From 2-02-FULL-55-14 sp964473365 (lineage in GTDB: Bacteria; Bacteroidota; Ignavibacteria; UBA10030): a stretch of DNA of 64,000 nucleotides. Below the pieces are notes generated by a model. It was not told the DNA's origin and did not search any database. It saw nothing but the letters and a program-made list of their open reading frames with translations. This document shows positions 53,864-62,372 of the stretch, one piece after another. A program made the translations under genes and the position numbers. Each line of letters starts with the position of its first letter. Position 1 is the first letter of the stretch. The stretch lies in the NCBI GenBank assembly GCA_964473365.1, contig CAYYOV010000016.1, positions 1 through 64,000 on the forward strand. The letters run 5' to 3'.

Positions 53864-53927
53864 GTGGGCTCCTTGAGGTTAGTTGGGGATGAAGAAACGC
53901 AGTTTGATCTACAGTCGCGAGCCTACT

Positions 53928-53943
53928 CCCAATCCTTGTGCCA
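53928..53943 (-). promoter_or_regulatory. sigma54-like promoter of copy 2
   Basis: TGGCAC-N5-TTGGG, the same spacing and position as for copy 1, followed by AGTAGG and GTARATC-type blocks conserved between both. Confidence 0.5.
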
Positions 53944-54014
53944 CACGATATTCAGTCCAAAAACCGCAAATCCGTGCAAAAAAATCAATCGGCTCCTTGG
54001 CTGATCCGGGGTTT

Positions 54015-54029
54015 CGGTAATTATTACCG
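54015..54029. promoter_or_regulatory. possible upstream activator site of copy 2
   Basis: CGGTAATTATTACCG, a perfect 15-base palindrome, 73 bp upstream of the -24 box. It also lies downstream of copy 3, where it could form a weak hairpin. Confidence 0.5.
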
Positions 54030-54070
54030 TGAATTTTGTGCCTTCTTCCCGCCATGGATGTCGTTTGGAA

Positions 54071-54454
54071 CTATTGAAAATCCCCGGTATAGGTCCAGTT
54101 CCCCAGGTGACCTTCCCTGTCCATGACCACCGTGATCGTGTTGGAGGAGTCATTCAGCGACTTGGCGACGATGGTGACCGACGATGGTGTTGAACTTGCC
54201 TGAAAGGAAGCGTTCTCGGTGTACGTCATCGTGATCGGGATCCTGAACCCGGCGTATGATCCCTGCCCGCCACCCATGCTGGTCGTGGATACGCGATAGT
54301 GGTTTGCGTAGGCAGCGATCTGGTTGATGTCGTTGAAGATGGCCGTCTTGTTTGCCTGGATCGCTTGGGCGCTGAACAGGGTGAGACCCACGGCGATGGC
54401 GAACGCGACCAACATGACGCCCAAGATGATCAAGAGCAGTTGTTGCTGACCCAT
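54071..54454 (-). CDS. pilin-like surface protein, diverged paralogue (copy 3)
   Basis: 127 aa, the same length as copies 1 and 2. The N-terminal helix (MGQQQLLLIILGVMLVAFAIAVGL) and the motifs MGGGQGSY and the ending NWTYTGDFQ are shared, but the rest differs at many positions, so it has escaped the conversion seen in the others. I start at the MGQQQ ATG; a longer frame exists but the family start is unmistakable. Its upstream GGCAC...TTGC boxes have one extra base between them. Confidence 0.7.
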   Translation of the reverse strand: MGQQQLLLIILGVMLVAFAIAVGLTLFSAQAIQANKTAIFNDINQIAAYANHYRVSTTSMGGGQGSYAGFRIPITMTYTENASFQASSTPSSVTIVAKSLNDSSNTITVVMDREGHLGNWTYTGDFQ

Positions 54455-54504
54455 CGTTCGTTTCGAGATGTAATCCGCCAATCTACAAGGGACCGGGCAC
54501 CGAA

Positions 54505-54520
54505 GCAAGGGCCCGTGCCG
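54505..54520 (-). promoter_or_regulatory. possible weak sigma54-like element of copy 3
   Basis: CGGCAC and TTGC, but 11 bases between the GG and GC pairs instead of 10. The match could be chance. Confidence 0.25.
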
Positions 54521-54535
54521 CCCAGGGAATCTCCT

Positions 54536-54564
54536 TTGCACCCGGAGTCCGTATCCGGTACATT
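54536..54564 (+). promoter_or_regulatory. promoter of uvrB
   Basis: TTGCAC, 17-bp spacer, TACATT. The predicted start leaves a leader of only about six bases. Confidence 0.6.
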
Positions 54565-54576
54565 GCGCGAACTCTC

Positions 54577-56583
54577 ATGCCCTATCAACTGATCACTGAC
54601 CTCACGCCTGCCGGCGACCAGCCGGAAGCCATACGTCAACTCGTGGAAGGCCTCCGTCGGGGCGACCGCTATCAGACACTGCTTGGTGTGACCGGCAGCG
54701 GAAAGACGTTCACGGTCTCGAATGTCATCCGCGAATTTGATCGTCCGGTCCTGGTCCTTTCACATAACAAGACGCTGGCCGCCCAGCTCTATGCGGAGTT
54801 CAAGGGATTCTTTCCCAAAAATCGTGTCGAGTTCTTTATCTCATACTACGACTACTATCAGCCCGAAGCATACGTTCCGACGACCGACACGTACATCGCC
54901 AAAGATGCCTCGATCAACGACGAGATCGACCGCTTGCGTTTGCGTGCGACGAGTGCGTTGCTAAGCGGCGATCCGCGCGTGATCGTCGTAGCATCCGTCA
55001 GTTGTATCTACGGAATCGGCGCTCCCGAAGAATGGATCGGGCAGACAGTCGTGATCCGGAAGGGAGAAGGGGCGGGTCGGCAAGCGCTGCTCAAGAAGCT
55101 CGTTGACATGCTGTACACCCGGAACGACTATGAGTTCGTCCGGGGGACATTCCGTGTGCGGGGCGACGTGGTAGAGATCGTGCCGGGGTACGAGAACGAA
55201 GAAGCGCTCCGGGTGGAATTCTTCGGGGACGAGATCGAGCGCATCGCATACGTTAACCGCGTAGACGGGTCGGTGATCGGCGAGACGGACTTCGAGGTCG
55301 TCTACCCGGCCAAACAGTTCGTCACGAGCCGCGCCACGATCGAGCGGGCCCTTGGGTCGATTGGGGAGGAGCTGAAGCAGCGTTCGGCAGAATTGACATC
55401 GATGGGGAAGCTCGTCGAGGCGCAACGACTCAGCCAACGCACCAGGTTCGACATGGAAATGATGCGTGAGGTTGGATATTGCCAGGGGATCGAGAATTAC
55501 TCGCGGCATCTTGCACAGCGGGAGCCGGGTTCTCGTCCATCGTGCCTGCTCGACTACTTCCCGAAGGACTTCATCACCGTCATCGACGAATCTCACGTCA
55601 CGGTGTCTCAGATCGGGGCAATGTATGAAGGCGACCGATCACGCAAGTCGACGCTCGTCGAATACGGCTTCCGACTACCCTCAGCCATGGACAACCGGCC
55701 CCTCAAGTTCCCGGAATGGGAGGCCATGACGGGCCAGGTGATCTTCGTTAGTGCAACGCCCGGTAACTACGAACTTGAACACTCGCAGGGAGTGGTCGTT
55801 GAGCAGGTCATACGTCCGACCGGCCTCGTGGACCCGGAGGTGGAGGTGCGTCCGTCGAAGCACCAGATCGACGACCTCATCGCGGAGATCCGCGTCCGGA
55901 CGGCACGCCGCGAACGGACGTTGGTCACGACCCTGACCAAGCGGATGGCCGAGGACCTGACGGAGTATCTGCAGAACATCGCCATCAAAGTGCGATACAT
56001 TCATTCCGAGGTCGACGCACTCGAACGTGTGGAGACCCTGCGCGATCTGCGTCTGGGACATTTCGACGTCCTGGTTGGCGTGAACCTGCTCCGGGAGGGA
56101 CTGGACCTTCCCGAGGTCTCGATGGTCGCCATCATCGATGCGGACAAGGAAGGGTTTCTCCGCTCGGACCGCTCGCTCATCCAGACCGCTGGCCGCACGG
56201 CGCGCAACGTGAACGGCAAGGTCATTCTGTATGCAGACACGGTCACCGGCTCGATGAAGCGGATGATGGACGAAACGAACCGTCGACGCGTGAAACAGCT
56301 GTCCTACAATCAGGAGCACGGCATCACGCCCGAGACGATCCTGAAATCGATCGACGAGATCCTGGCCGCGACGGCCGTCGCCGATGTTCGAATGAAGAAG
56401 GACCTGCACGCTCAGAAGCGTGTGCCGCAGGTTGCCGACACAGTGGCCAGGTATCTCAGCAAGGACCAACGTGAGGACCTCATCAACGAATTGACGGAAG
56501 AGATGCGGCGCGCATCAAAGGACCTCGAGTTCGAACGAGCCGCGCAGCTCCGGGATGAGATCGACCGATTGAAGAAGGGTTGA
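54577..56583 (+). CDS. uvrB: excinuclease ABC subunit B
   Basis: 668 aa, normal UvrB length. GVTGSGKT (37-44) is Walker A; YYDYYQPEAYVP is the DNA-binding beta-hairpin; TVIDESHVTV is Walker B. The C-terminal UVR coiled-coil motif (KDLEFERAAQLRDEIDRL) is present. It loads onto damaged DNA with UvrA and recruits UvrC. No ribosome site is seen in the very short leader. Confidence 0.97.
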   Translation: MPYQLITDLTPAGDQPEAIRQLVEGLRRGDRYQTLLGVTGSGKTFTVSNVIREFDRPVLVLSHNKTLAAQLYAEFKGFFPKNRVEFFISYYDYYQPEAYVPTTDTYIAKDASINDEIDRLRLRATSALLSGDPRVIVVASVSCIYGIGAPEEWIGQTVVIRKGEGAGRQALLKKLVDMLYTRNDYEFVRGTFRVRGDVVEIVPGYENEEALRVEFFGDEIERIAYVNRVDGSVIGETDFEVVYPAKQFVTSRATIERALGSIGEELKQRSAELTSMGKLVEAQRLSQRTRFDMEMMREVGYCQGIENYSRHLAQREPGSRPSCLLDYFPKDFITVIDESHVTVSQIGAMYEGDRSRKSTLVEYGFRLPSAMDNRPLKFPEWEAMTGQVIFVSATPGNYELEHSQGVVVEQVIRPTGLVDPEVEVRPSKHQIDDLIAEIRVRTARRERTLVTTLTKRMAEDLTEYLQNIAIKVRYIHSEVDALERVETLRDLRLGHFDVLVGVNLLREGLDLPEVSMVAIIDADKEGFLRSDRSLIQTAGRTARNVNGKVILYADTVTGSMKRMMDETNRRRVKQLSYNQEHGITPETILKSIDEILAATAVADVRMKKDLHAQKRVPQVADTVARYLSKDQREDLINELTEEMRRASKDLEFERAAQLRDEIDRLKKG

Positions 56584-56706
56584 CGTTTTCGCCGGCTGTC
56601 GTTGTGATCTGATGTAACACGATCCGCAGTACTCCAGACACCGGGGTCCGTTCGCGGCCGATGGGACGGCTGGGAAGCGGACGACGGTGCACCGCCTGAG
56701 GGGGCA

Positions 56707-57411
56707 ATGATGGTGACCTTCCAAACGATCCTGACGTCGTTCCTCGACTTCGTGTATCCGCCTTCGTGCGTGGCATGTGGCCGACCGCTGGAGACAGGTG
56801 CGCGCCACATCTGTGCCTCGTGCTGGTCGGAGGTGGTGCTTGCGCGCGATCATCCCCACCTCGCCGCGGAAGCGCGTGCGAAGATCGGTCCGGACGTCGA
56901 CGGCGTCGTCTCCGCGTTCGTCTTTCAGAAGACGGGCCCGCTGCAATCCCTCATCCACGGATTGAAATATCAGAACGCCGACCGTATCGGCGTATGGCTG
57001 GGGGAGAGAGTGGCGGAGGAGCTGAAGGGCATGATGCCGCCCGTCGATGTGATAGCGCCGGTCCCGTTGCATCGCGCGAAAGAGCGTGAGCGTGGATACA
57101 ACCAGGCAGAAATGATCGCGCGCGGTCTTGCATCGCGGCTGGGCTCACGGATGGAGCCGCGTCTGTTGAAACGTATCCGTCACACCCCGTCGCAGACCAA
57201 GCTTTCGATCGAGCGACGGAAGGAGAATGTCTCCGAGGCCTTCCGTGTCGATCCGGCACTGAGTCGCGAGGTATGCGGTGCGACCGTGATCGTGGTAGAC
57301 GACGTGATCACGACCGGCGCCACGATCGGGGCATGTGCCCGGACGCTCCGTGCCAGCGGCGCCGCGGTCGTTCTTGCGGGGTCAGTTGCACTCGCGGATC
57401 ATCACGCGTAG
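56707..57411 (+). CDS. ComF-family phosphoribosyltransferase-like protein
   Basis: 234 aa. Four cysteines (21, 24, 36, 39) form a zinc ribbon in the N-terminus. ERGYNQAEMIARGLA and the PRPP loop VIVVDDVITTGATI are the ComF signatures. ComF proteins assist DNA uptake in competent bacteria. GAGGGGG lies just upstream of two adjacent ATGs; either can be the start. It follows uvrB by 123 bases. Confidence 0.9.
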   Translation: MMVTFQTILTSFLDFVYPPSCVACGRPLETGARHICASCWSEVVLARDHPHLAAEARAKIGPDVDGVVSAFVFQKTGPLQSLIHGLKYQNADRIGVWLGERVAEELKGMMPPVDVIAPVPLHRAKERERGYNQAEMIARGLASRLGSRMEPRLLKRIRHTPSQTKLSIERRKENVSEAFRVDPALSREVCGATVIVVDDVITTGATIGACARTLRASGAAVVLAGSVALADHHA

Positions 57412-57457
57412 GTATGAGGACACGGGCTCGGGTTCCGTGGGGCCATTCCCGTTCGTA

Positions 57458-57486
57458 TTGCATCTCGGTTCATTTCTGGCTAGAAT
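57458..57486 (+). promoter_or_regulatory. promoter of gap
   Basis: TTGCAT, 17-bp spacer, TAGAAT; leader of about 57 bases with GGAGG ahead of the ATG. Confidence 0.65.
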
Positions 57487-57549
57487 TCAATGTTTTGCGT
57501 CCCTTCAAGAATTCCCAAGCAGCACATTCCCTGACGTCTGGAGGCAGCT

Positions 57550-58557
57550 ATGGCATTGAAGATCGGTATCAATGGATTTGGACGTATCGGCCGCAACGTG
57601 CTTCGTGCGGCGATCAACGATCCCAACCTGGAGATCGTGGCTGTCAACGATATCACCGACGCCGCGACCCTCGCACATCTTCTCAAGTTCGATTCGGTCA
57701 TCGGCAACTTCCACGGAACGGTGGAAGTGAAGGATTCGACGATCGTCATCAACGGCAAGCCGGTGAAGGTCCACTCCGAGAAGGATCATAACGGCCTCAA
57801 GTGGGGCGAGATGGGCGTCAGCATCGTCGTCGAATCGACCGGCCTGAAGCATTTCACGGACGGCGAGGCCTCGGCCGACCACATCAAGAACGGGGCGAAG
57901 AAGGTCATCATCTCGGCTCCGGCGAAGAAGCCGGACGTGACGATCTGCCTCGGCGTGAACACGAACGCTTACGACCCCGCGAAGCATCACATCATCTCCA
58001 ACGCCTCCTGCACGACGAACTGCCTGGCGCCGATGGTGAAGGTGCTGCACGAGTCCTTCAAGGTGAAGAAGGGCTTCATGAACACGATCCATTCCTACAC
58101 CAACGACCAGCGGATCCTCGACCTTCCACACAAGGACCTGCGTCGCGCCCGGGCCGCCGCCATCAACATCATCCCCACGACCACCGGCGCCGCCAAGGCG
58201 GTCGGCAAGGTTATCCCCGAACTGAACGGCAAACTCGACGGTTGCTCTCTCCGGGTGCCGACGCCGAACGGCTCGATCACAGATTTCACGGCGGAACTGG
58301 AGCGCGAGGTCACGAAGGATGAGGTCAACGCGGCGATGAAGAAGGCCGCCGAGACCTCGCTGAAGGGGATCCTGGAGTACAGCGAGGACGAGTTGGTGCT
58401 GCGCGACGTCGTAGGGAATCCGCATTCGGTGGTGTTCGATTCGAAGCTCACCATGACCTTGGGCAGCACGGTCAAGGTGTTCGGTTGGTACGACAACGAG
58501 TGGGGTTATTCGAACCGCGTTGTCGAGCTGGCACGACTGGTCGGGTCCAAGCTGTAA
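57550..58557 (+). CDS. gap: glyceraldehyde-3-phosphate dehydrogenase, type I
   Basis: 335 aa. The NAD-binding start INGFGRIGRNVLRA (7-20), the catalytic Cys154 in SNASCTTNCLAP and the C-terminal WYDNEWGYSNRVVEL are all present. Asp in the second strand (VNDITDA) indicates NAD use. It is the glycolytic enzyme directly before Pgk in the pathway. A strong GGAGG site is seven bases upstream. Confidence 0.97.
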   Translation: MALKIGINGFGRIGRNVLRAAINDPNLEIVAVNDITDAATLAHLLKFDSVIGNFHGTVEVKDSTIVINGKPVKVHSEKDHNGLKWGEMGVSIVVESTGLKHFTDGEASADHIKNGAKKVIISAPAKKPDVTICLGVNTNAYDPAKHHIISNASCTTNCLAPMVKVLHESFKVKKGFMNTIHSYTNDQRILDLPHKDLRRARAAAINIIPTTTGAAKAVGKVIPELNGKLDGCSLRVPTPNGSITDFTAELEREVTKDEVNAAMKKAAETSLKGILEYSEDELVLRDVVGNPHSVVFDSKLTMTLGSTVKVFGWYDNEWGYSNRVVELARLVGSKL

Positions 58558-58727
58558 CACCCCGACGTAGGTCGGCAGCATTCTCCGCCGGTGGCGCTAC
58601 GATCGCGAAGGTGATGAGCCGGATGGACGTCCAGCCCATTGTCTTGGCTCTCGCCGCATCCGTGAGCGTTCAGGCACGCCGACGGACCAGAGGTCTTGAG
58701 AGGGACTCAGACCACAGTGCACGACAT

Positions 58728-58764
58728 GAACGGGCAGGCGGCGATCGCCCGCCCGTTCGTTCTT
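58728..58764 (+). terminator. hairpin between gap and pgk (terminator or attenuator)
   Basis: GAACGGGCAGGCG pairs with CGCCCGCCCGTTC with one mismatch and a five-base loop, followed by GTTCTTTCC. It ends 22 bases before the pgk ATG, so it could attenuate pgk or help its translation. Confidence 0.5.
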
Positions 58765-58779
58765 TCCTCCTATGCGACC

Positions 58780-59976
58780 ATGAAGACACTGACCATTGAC
58801 AACGTCGACCTGAAAGGCAAGCGCGTGCTTGTTCGCGTCGACTTCAACGTTCCGCTGGATGACCAGCAGCGCATCACCGATGATACGCGCATCGTCGAAT
58901 CACTTCCCACGATCCTGAAGGTGCTGTCGTCGGGCGGCAAATGTATCCTCATGAGCCACCTCGGGCGCCCGAAGGGAAAGCCGAAGCCGGAATTCAGCCT
59001 GAAGCCTGTCGCGAACCACCTGGCGGGGCTTATCAATCGGCCGGTGAAGTTCGCCACCGATTGCGTGGGCGATGCCCCCAAGCGCGAGGTCGAGATCCTG
59101 CGTGACGGCGAAGTGCTGCTTCTCGAGAACCTCCGCTATCACAACGAAGAAGAGGCGAACGACCCCGAGTTTGCCAAGCAGCTGGCATCGTTCGGCGACG
59201 TCTACATCAATGATGCCTTTGGAACGGCGCACCGCGCCCACGCTTCGACGGAAGGGGTGACGAAGTATGTCCGTGTGGCCGCTGCCGGCTATCTGATGCA
59301 GAAGGAGATCGAGTACCTCGGACGCGCTGTCGGCGACCCCGTGCGGCCCTATGTCGCCATCCTCGGCGGCTCCAAGATCTCCGGCAAGATCGACGTCATC
59401 CAGAACCTGATGGCGAAGGTTGACGCGCTCCTCATCGGCGGCGGAATGATGTTCACGTTCTACAAGGCCCAAGGACTGGAGATCGGCACCTCCATTCTCG
59501 AGGCGGACAAGGTCGAGCTTGCCAAGACCATCCTGGCCGAAGCCTCCAAGCGGAACGTTCGGCTGCTGTTGCCGGTTGACACTCTCGTTGCGGACAAGGT
59601 TGCTGCAGACGCCAAGACGAAGATCGTTGACGTGAGCCAGATCCCGGCAGGGTGGGCGGGGGTGGATATTGGCCCAAAGACGATCGAGACGTTTGCTGCC
59701 GAGATCAAGAAGGCCAAAACGGTCGTCTGGAACGGGCCGATGGGGATCTTCGAAATGGAGCCGTTCGCAAAGGGGACTGTTGCCGTTGCCAAGGCCCTGG
59801 CCGATGCGACCAAGAGTGGGACGGTGACGATCGTCGGTGGAGGCGATTCAGCTGCAGCGATCGCACAGGCGGGGCTCGAAAAGGCGGTCTCGCACGTCTC
59901 GACCGGCGGCGGTGCCTCGCTCGAATTCCTGGAAGGCAAAGAACTCCCCGGCGTCGCAGCGCTCACGAAAGCTTGA
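58780..59976 (+). CDS. pgk: phosphoglycerate kinase
   Basis: 398 aa. RVDFNVPLDD (near 19-28), SHLGRPKGKP and the substrate-binding HRAHAST are in the N-domain; the C-domain has GGSKISGKI and the nucleotide motif GGGDSAAA. It transfers phosphate from 1,3-bisphosphoglycerate to ADP. I start at MKTLTIDN, which matches family N-termini; an upstream in-frame ATG would put the hairpin inside the gene. A heptamer repeat array starts right after the stop. Confidence 0.96.
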   Translation: MKTLTIDNVDLKGKRVLVRVDFNVPLDDQQRITDDTRIVESLPTILKVLSSGGKCILMSHLGRPKGKPKPEFSLKPVANHLAGLINRPVKFATDCVGDAPKREVEILRDGEVLLLENLRYHNEEEANDPEFAKQLASFGDVYINDAFGTAHRAHASTEGVTKYVRVAAAGYLMQKEIEYLGRAVGDPVRPYVAILGGSKISGKIDVIQNLMAKVDALLIGGGMMFTFYKAQGLEIGTSILEADKVELAKTILAEASKRNVRLLLPVDTLVADKVAADAKTKIVDVSQIPAGWAGVDIGPKTIETFAAEIKKAKTVVWNGPMGIFEMEPFAKGTVAVAKALADATKSGTVTIVGGGDSAAAIAQAGLEKAVSHVSTGGGASLEFLEGKELPGVAALTKA

Positions 59977-59977
59977 G

Positions 59978-59995
59978 CGTAAATCGTAAATCGTA
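59978..59995. repeat. heptamer tandem repeat AAATCGT (left of gap)
   Basis: Two full units and partial ends before the N run. It continues on the right side in the same phase. Confidence 0.85.
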
Positions 59996-60095
59996 NNNNN
60001 NNNNNNNNNNNNNNNNNNNNNNNNNNNNNNNNNNNNNNNNNNNNNNNNNNNNNNNNNNNNNNNNNNNNNNNNNNNNNNNNNNNNNNNNNNNNNNN
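59996..60095. other. assembly gap (100 N) inside heptamer array
   Basis: Fixed-length placeholder; the true number of units is unknown because short reads cannot span the array. Confidence 0.95.
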
Positions 60096-60130
60096 ATCGT
60101 AAATCGTAAATCGTAAATCGTAAATCGTAA
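60096..60130. repeat. heptamer tandem repeat AAATCGT (right of gap)
   Basis: A partial unit and four full units, ending two bases before the TTG start of the rhomboid gene. Together with the left part it fills the entire pgk-rhomboid spacer. Confidence 0.85.
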
Positions 60131-61027
60131 TTGGCCTACTACCGTCCATCCTTCTTCGGCGGCTTTTCATTTATCCCGCCCGTGATCCGCATGCTGCTGC
60201 TGACGAACGCCACCGTCTTTCTGGTGATGTCGTTCCTCGGCACGTTCCGCTTCGACGGCATGCCGCTCGAATACGTCCTCAACGTCTATCTGGGGCTCAT
60301 GCCGCTCGGCCACGGATTCTGGCCTTGGCAGCTGATCACGTACCAGTTCGTGCACGCGGACTTCTGGCACCTGCTCTTCAATATGGTGTTCGGTCTATGG
60401 ATGTTCGGGATGGAGGTGGAGCACATCTGGGGGCCGCGCAAATTCCTCACGTTCTATCTCATGTGCGGAACGGTAGCGGGCATCGCCCAGTTGATCCTGT
60501 CGCCGATCTTCGATCCGAGTCAGGCGATCGGTCCGACAGTGGGTGCCTCCGGAGCGGTCTACGGCGTGCTCGTTGCTTTTGCCACGATGTTCCCCGACCG
60601 GCAGGTGTTCATCTACTTCCTCATCCCGGTCCGTGTGAAGTATCTCGTGATGTTCATGATCGTGTTCGGTGTCATGTCGGTGGGCAAGCCGGGGAACGTC
60701 GCCAACCTCGCACATCTCGGAGGCGCCCTGGCCGGTTACCTCTACATCCTTTACGACAGGCGAAGGCTGTATTCGGGTCGGCGTGGAGTGTGGAGGGATG
60801 TTGCGGAGCTCTTCAAGATGCCGGGTCGCGAGACACCTCGGAAAGAAGAGCCGCGCGCCGCCAGCGTCCATGAGCTGCGTCCCGAGCCGAAAAAACCGCC
60901 GACGGTAGACGAATCGGAGCAGCAGAAGATCGACGAGATCCTCGACAAGATCAGCCAGAGCGGCTATCAGAGCCTGACGGAGGAGGAGAAGAAGATCCTC
61001 TTCGAGGCAAGTAAACGGATCAACTGA
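60131..61027 (+). CDS. rhomboid family intramembrane serine protease
   Basis: 298 aa with six or more membrane segments. GASG holds catalytic Ser140 and AHLGG holds His195; the QFVHADFWHLLFN motif supplies the supporting residues. It cleaves membrane helices within the bilayer. The C-terminal 80 residues are a soluble Pro/Glu-rich tail. The start is TTG (MAYYRPSFFGG, as in relatives), directly at the end of the heptamer array, so there is no ribosome site; array length may affect translation. Confidence 0.9.
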   Translation: MAYYRPSFFGGFSFIPPVIRMLLLTNATVFLVMSFLGTFRFDGMPLEYVLNVYLGLMPLGHGFWPWQLITYQFVHADFWHLLFNMVFGLWMFGMEVEHIWGPRKFLTFYLMCGTVAGIAQLILSPIFDPSQAIGPTVGASGAVYGVLVAFATMFPDRQVFIYFLIPVRVKYLVMFMIVFGVMSVGKPGNVANLAHLGGALAGYLYILYDRRRLYSGRRGVWRDVAELFKMPGRETPRKEEPRAASVHELRPEPKKPPTVDESEQQKIDEILDKISQSGYQSLTEEEKKILFEASKRIN

Positions 61028-61040
61028 CGGCGGAGGACGG

Positions 61041-62147
61041 GTGAGCGAGCGGCATCAGACATACCGTGTGGGAGTCTTCAAGGACGGCCAGCGGCGGAAG
61101 ACGCGCCAGGTGACCGTCGGGGGCGTGAAGATCGGCGGCGACGCGCCGATCTCGGTGCAAACGATGACCAAGACGAAGACGGACGACGTCGTCGGCACCG
61201 TTGCTCAGATCCAGGCCGCGGCCGAGGCCGGCGTCGACATCGTGCGGGTGACGGTGAACGATAAGGAAGCGGCCGACGCGATGGCGGAGATCGTCCGGCG
61301 ATCGCCCGTTCCGATCGTGGCGGACATCCATTTCAACCATGTTTTTGCGTTGCGGGCTATCGAGGCAGGCGTTGCGAAAGTGCGCCTGAATCCCGGCAAC
61401 ATCGGTTCGAAAGACCGGATCAGGCAGGTCCTTACGGCGGCGAAAGACCGCGGCATTCCCATTCGCATCGGCGTCAACTCCGGTTCGCTCGAAGAGGACA
61501 TCCTCGAGAAGTACGGCTATCCGACAGCAGAGGCGCTGCATGAAAGCGCCATGCGGCACGTGGCGATCTGCGACGAGTTCAACTTCAAGGACGTCGTCAT
61601 CTCGGTGAAGTCGACCGACACGAAGCTCATGATCGAGGCGTACCGCCATGTGGCGGCACAAACCGACATTCCGCTGCATCTGGGGGTGACGGAGGCCGGC
61701 ACGACGCGCGTCGGGACGATCAAATCGTCGGTCGGCATCGGAACGTTGCTTGCAGAAGGGATCGGCGACACGATCCGCGTTTCGTTGACAGACGATCCAG
61801 TGAAGGAAGTGGAAGTTGGGAAGGAGATCCTCCGTTCGCTCAGTCTTGCCTCGCGCAATGTCGATCTCATCGCCTGTCCAACCTGCGGGCGGCTGGAGGT
61901 CGACCTGTTCGGCATCATGGCCCAGCTCGAGGAGAAGCTCGCGCACGTCAAGAAGCCAGTCTCGATCGCGGTCCTCGGTTGCGTCGTGAACGGCCCCGGA
62001 GAAGCGAGCGCGGCCGACATTGGCATCGCGGCCGGCAAAGGCGTTGGGATCCTGTATCGCAAGGGGGAGATGGTGAAGCGGGTAAAGGAAGAGGAAATCG
62101 TAGCGACGATCCTGGAGGAAGTGGAGAAGTTCCAGCCAAGCACTTGA
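61041..62147 (+). CDS. ispG: 4-hydroxy-3-methylbut-2-en-1-yl diphosphate synthase
   Basis: 368 aa. It makes HMBPP in the MEP isoprenoid pathway with a [4Fe-4S] cluster. VQTMTKTKT near the N-terminus and the cluster cysteines in CPTCGRLE and LGCVVNGPGEA are intact. The GTG start has CGGAGG five bases upstream. It lies 13 bases after the rhomboid gene. Confidence 0.96.
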   Translation: MSERHQTYRVGVFKDGQRRKTRQVTVGGVKIGGDAPISVQTMTKTKTDDVVGTVAQIQAAAEAGVDIVRVTVNDKEAADAMAEIVRRSPVPIVADIHFNHVFALRAIEAGVAKVRLNPGNIGSKDRIRQVLTAAKDRGIPIRIGVNSGSLEEDILEKYGYPTAEALHESAMRHVAICDEFNFKDVVISVKSTDTKLMIEAYRHVAAQTDIPLHLGVTEAGTTRVGTIKSSVGIGTLLAEGIGDTIRVSLTDDPVKEVEVGKEILRSLSLASRNVDLIACPTCGRLEVDLFGIMAQLEEKLAHVKKPVSIAVLGCVVNGPGEASAADIGIAAGKGVGILYRKGEMVKRVKEEEIVATILEEVEKFQPST

Positions 62148-62216
62148 GTGAGGTACGATCAGGCCTCGGTGTAGAATGGCAGTGATCGGCCGTTAAACTC
62201 GTTGGGTTTCCTCTCC

Positions 62217-62246
62217 TGGGCCAGTCAGCATGCTGGCCCATTTTTT
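62217..62246 (+). terminator. rho-independent terminator of ispG
   Basis: TGGGCCAG and CTGGCCCA arms around an eight-base loop, then TTTTTT. Confidence 0.92.
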
Positions 62247-62313
62247 CTGGTGGCTGGGGTGGTAGTTCGTTGGTTGGCAACGAGTTACCATACGTTGGCT
62301 TGCTCCGACATCC

Positions 62314-62342
62314 TTGCATCCCCCTCGTGTTTTCGGTAATTT
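62314..62342 (+). promoter_or_regulatory. promoter of plsY
   Basis: TTGCAT, 17-bp spacer, TAATTT; leader of about 24 bases. Confidence 0.55.
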
Positions 62343-62372
62343 TATTGATTCCTCTCACATCGTGGTACCCCC

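Noticed and set aside
52776..54454. CRISPR or other array reading of the repeated 448-bp blocks
   Set aside because: Units are full genes with terminators, only two are identical, and no cas genes are present.
57505..58581. 358-aa frame antisense to gap
   Set aside because: It mirrors the GAPDH gene; no domain and no ribosome site.
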